Shown here piece by piece: positions 5,080-6,408 of a stretch of DNA of 6,408 bases (position 1 is its first letter; every line of letters begins with the position of its first letter). Source of the stretch: Corallococcus sp. CAG:1435. GTDB lineage: Bacteria; Bacillota; Clostridia; Christensenellales; CAG-314. The translations under genes and the position numbers were made by a program. Location: assembly GCA_000433775.1 (NCBI GenBank), contig HF998480.1, positions 1 through 6,408 on the forward strand, given 5' to 3'. The notes below the pieces were generated by a model. That model ran no database searches, was not told the DNA's origin, and worked only from the letters and a program-made list of their open reading frames with translations.

Positions 5080-6408
5080 TTACGCTTCGGCAAGCGGCAC
5101 GACTTTTTGCAAATGTTCGGCAAGCGATTTGCGTTTTCTGAAAAGCACCAGAAAGCACACCAGATGCACCAAAGCCGTAACTACCCATGAAACGGGGTAG
5201 GATATCGTAAGCCCCTGCAAAGTGTGGAACTGCTCCAACGGGAATATGGTGTAAATCCACAAAATACGCAATCCGCACACGCCGCACAGTGAAACGACGG
5301 TAGGCAAAACGGAATAGCCGATACCTCGCAAAGAATAGGCAAACACGTCCATCAGTCCGCATGTAAAATAGGTAAGGCAAATAAGCACCAATCTGCTGTA
5401 ACCGGCGGTAATTGCCTCTTCGTGAGATATATACACTTTAAGAAGGGGATCGCCGAAAATTACCGCAACAACGCCTACCGCTATGCCGAAAGTAACAACA
5501 AACAGCGACGTGTACGCCACAACACGCTTGATGTTTTTCCAGTTGCCTGCGCCGAAGTTGGCGGAAACGAAAGCAATGCAGGCCTGTGCAACGGAGTTCA
5601 TCGCAGCATAGACAAATCCCTCGATGGAAACGGATGCGCCGTTACCGTCCACGGTGTTTGTACCAAGGCTGTTGATGCTGGACTGAATAAGCACGTTGGA
5701 CAGCGAGAAAATTGCTCCCTGCAAACCGGCGGGCAATCCTATGCGCACCATTTCCAATGCTTCCTGCTTGTAAAAACGCATTTCCTTGAAGGAAAAATGG
5801 AAAAATCCTTTGTTTTTAACAAGGCACACAACGATGCATGCGGCGGAAATTGCCTGTGACAAAATTGTGCCCAATGCCACACCGGCAACGTCCATTTTGA
5901 ACACAATTACAAACAGCAGGTTGAACATGACGTTGAACACGCCTGCCGCCGCCAAAAAGTAAAAGGGACGCTTGGTGTCGCCGACGGCACGCATCAGCGA
6001 CGCACCGAAGTTGTAAATCAGTGAAAAGGGCAAACCGCAAAAGTAAATTGCAAGATATTGCGTGGAAAGGTCGATGATGTCATCGGTGGTTTTCATCCAT
6101 TCCAGAAAGTAACGTGAGCACAATGCGCCGAAGGCACCAAGCAAAATGCCTATCACTACCGACAGAATCATTGCCGTGTACACCACCCGTTGTGCCTTTT
6201 CCTTTTGTTTTGTGCCGAAGTAACGTGCCATAAGCACGTTTGCGCCCACACTCAGCCCCATGAACAACTGAATAATAAGGTTTATCAGCGAGTTTGTTGC
6301 AGAAACCGCTCCGACGGAGTGGGCGGAACCGAACTGTCCGCAAACAATAAGGTCGGCGGCATTGTACAACAACTGCAATACGCTGGAAAATATTATCGGA
6401 AGAGAAAA
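5080..6408 (-). CDS. MATE-family efflux transporter (5' end outside the window)
   Basis: This is a cytoplasmic-membrane antiporter of the MATE (NorM/MepA-like) family, which exports drugs or other organic cations in exchange for Na+ or H+. The frame stays open to the right edge: the ten codons beyond the TTG at 6378 read FSLPIIFSSV and continue into LQLLYNAADLIVCG, the normal first helix of the family. That TTG is therefore an internal leucine, and probably only 10 to 30 residues are missing. The visible 442 residues contain about twelve hydrophobic segments in two homologous halves. The half-repeat marks are LSVGANVLMARYFG near residues 52-65 and ACIAFVSANFGAGNWKNIKR near 280-298. A short basic tail (FRKRKSLAEHLQ) follows the last helix. 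The substrate cannot be read from sequence. The gene ends with its own terminator, and its promoter is outside the window. Confidence 0.93.
   Translation of the reverse strand, partial: FSLPIIFSSVLQLLYNAADLIVCGQFGSAHSVGAVSATNSLINLIIQLFMGLSVGANVLMARYFGTKQKEKAQRVVYTAMILSVVIGILLGAFGALCSRYFLEWMKTTDDIIDLSTQYLAIYFCGLPFSLIYNFGASLMRAVGDTKRPFYFLAAAGVFNVMFNLLFVIVFKMDVAGVALGTILSQAISAACIVVCLVKNKGFFHFSFKEMRFYKQEALEMVRIGLPAGLQGAIFSLSNVLIQSSINSLGTNTVDGNGASVSIEGFVYAAMNSVAQACIAFVSANFGAGNWKNIKRVVAYTSLFVVTFGIAVGVVAVIFGDPLLKVYISHEEAITAGYSRLVLICLTYFTCGLMDVFAYSLRGIGYSVLPTVVSLCGVCGLRILWIYTIFPLEQFHTLQGLTISYPVSWVVTALVHLVCFLVLFRKRKSLAEHLQKVVPLAEA

Noticed and set aside
4929..5123. Minus-strand 64-codon frame between the MATE and nuclease genes
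   Set aside because: It overlaps the end of the MATE gene, runs through its terminator hairpin and shows no ribosome site or domain.
6376..6378. TTG as the start codon of the MATE gene
   Set aside because: The frame continues to the window edge and the upstream residues FSLPIIFSSV match the expected first MATE helix, so this is an internal leucine.
1..6408. CRISPR array, insertion sequence, phage or tRNA/rRNA genes
   Set aside because: No regularly spaced direct repeats, transposase motifs, terminal inverted repeats or RNA gene signatures were found.

Overview
The window is a stretch of bacterial chromosome with five genes, all transcribed leftward (minus strand). It most resembles an anaerobic, Clostridia-like member of the Bacillota, perhaps an uncultured gut lineage. 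The support for this is AGGAGG/AGGTG ribosome binding sites, a classical sigma-A type promoter, a transketolase split into two genes, a YhaO/YhaN-type (SbcD/SbcC-like) pair and a clostridial-style MATE transporter. No species can be named from sequence alone. Base composition looks moderate, and the coding strand strongly avoids TTA, CTA and TCA codons.

Layout in transcription order (right to left). (1) 6408-5080: a MATE-family multidrug/solute antiporter whose first residues lie beyond the right edge. It ends in a perfect 8-bp terminator hairpin at 5048-5073. (2) 5053-4784: an AT-rich intergenic region with three perfect palindromes and a good promoter (TTGAAA, 17-bp spacer, extended -10 TAAAAT) that drives the next operon. 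(3) 4783-3755: an Mre11/SbcD-like metallophosphoesterase. (4) 3754-1907: a compact Rad50/SbcC-like ATPase with a two-helix membrane hairpin in the middle of its coiled coil. Its ATG directly abuts the stop codon of the nuclease gene. (5) 1906-1811: a 96-base gap with two stem-loops. (6) 1810-1007 and 994-68: the N-terminal and C-terminal halves of a split transketolase, 12 bases apart, the stop codon of the first lying inside the Shine-Dalgarno sequence of the second. (7) 67-1: downstream sequence with most of a hairpin that recurs in the 1811-1906 gap.

How the genes work together: the nuclease and ATPase are expected to form one membrane-anchored Mre11-Rad50-type complex acting on DNA ends or structures. 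The two transketolase subunits should assemble into one thiamine-diphosphate enzyme of the pentose phosphate pathway. All four genes may share the promoter near 4811-4839. The 96-base gap and its inverted repeats could instead give the transketolase pair separate control. The MATE gene is a separate unit. I see no CRISPR array, transposon, phage gene, tRNA or rRNA. The content is mostly housekeeping. The points most worth a second look are the membrane hairpin in the small Rad50-like protein, the shared CGGTA/TACCG intergenic hairpins, the palindrome cluster upstream of the nuclease operon and the codon avoidance that leaves an 889-codon antisense frame open.
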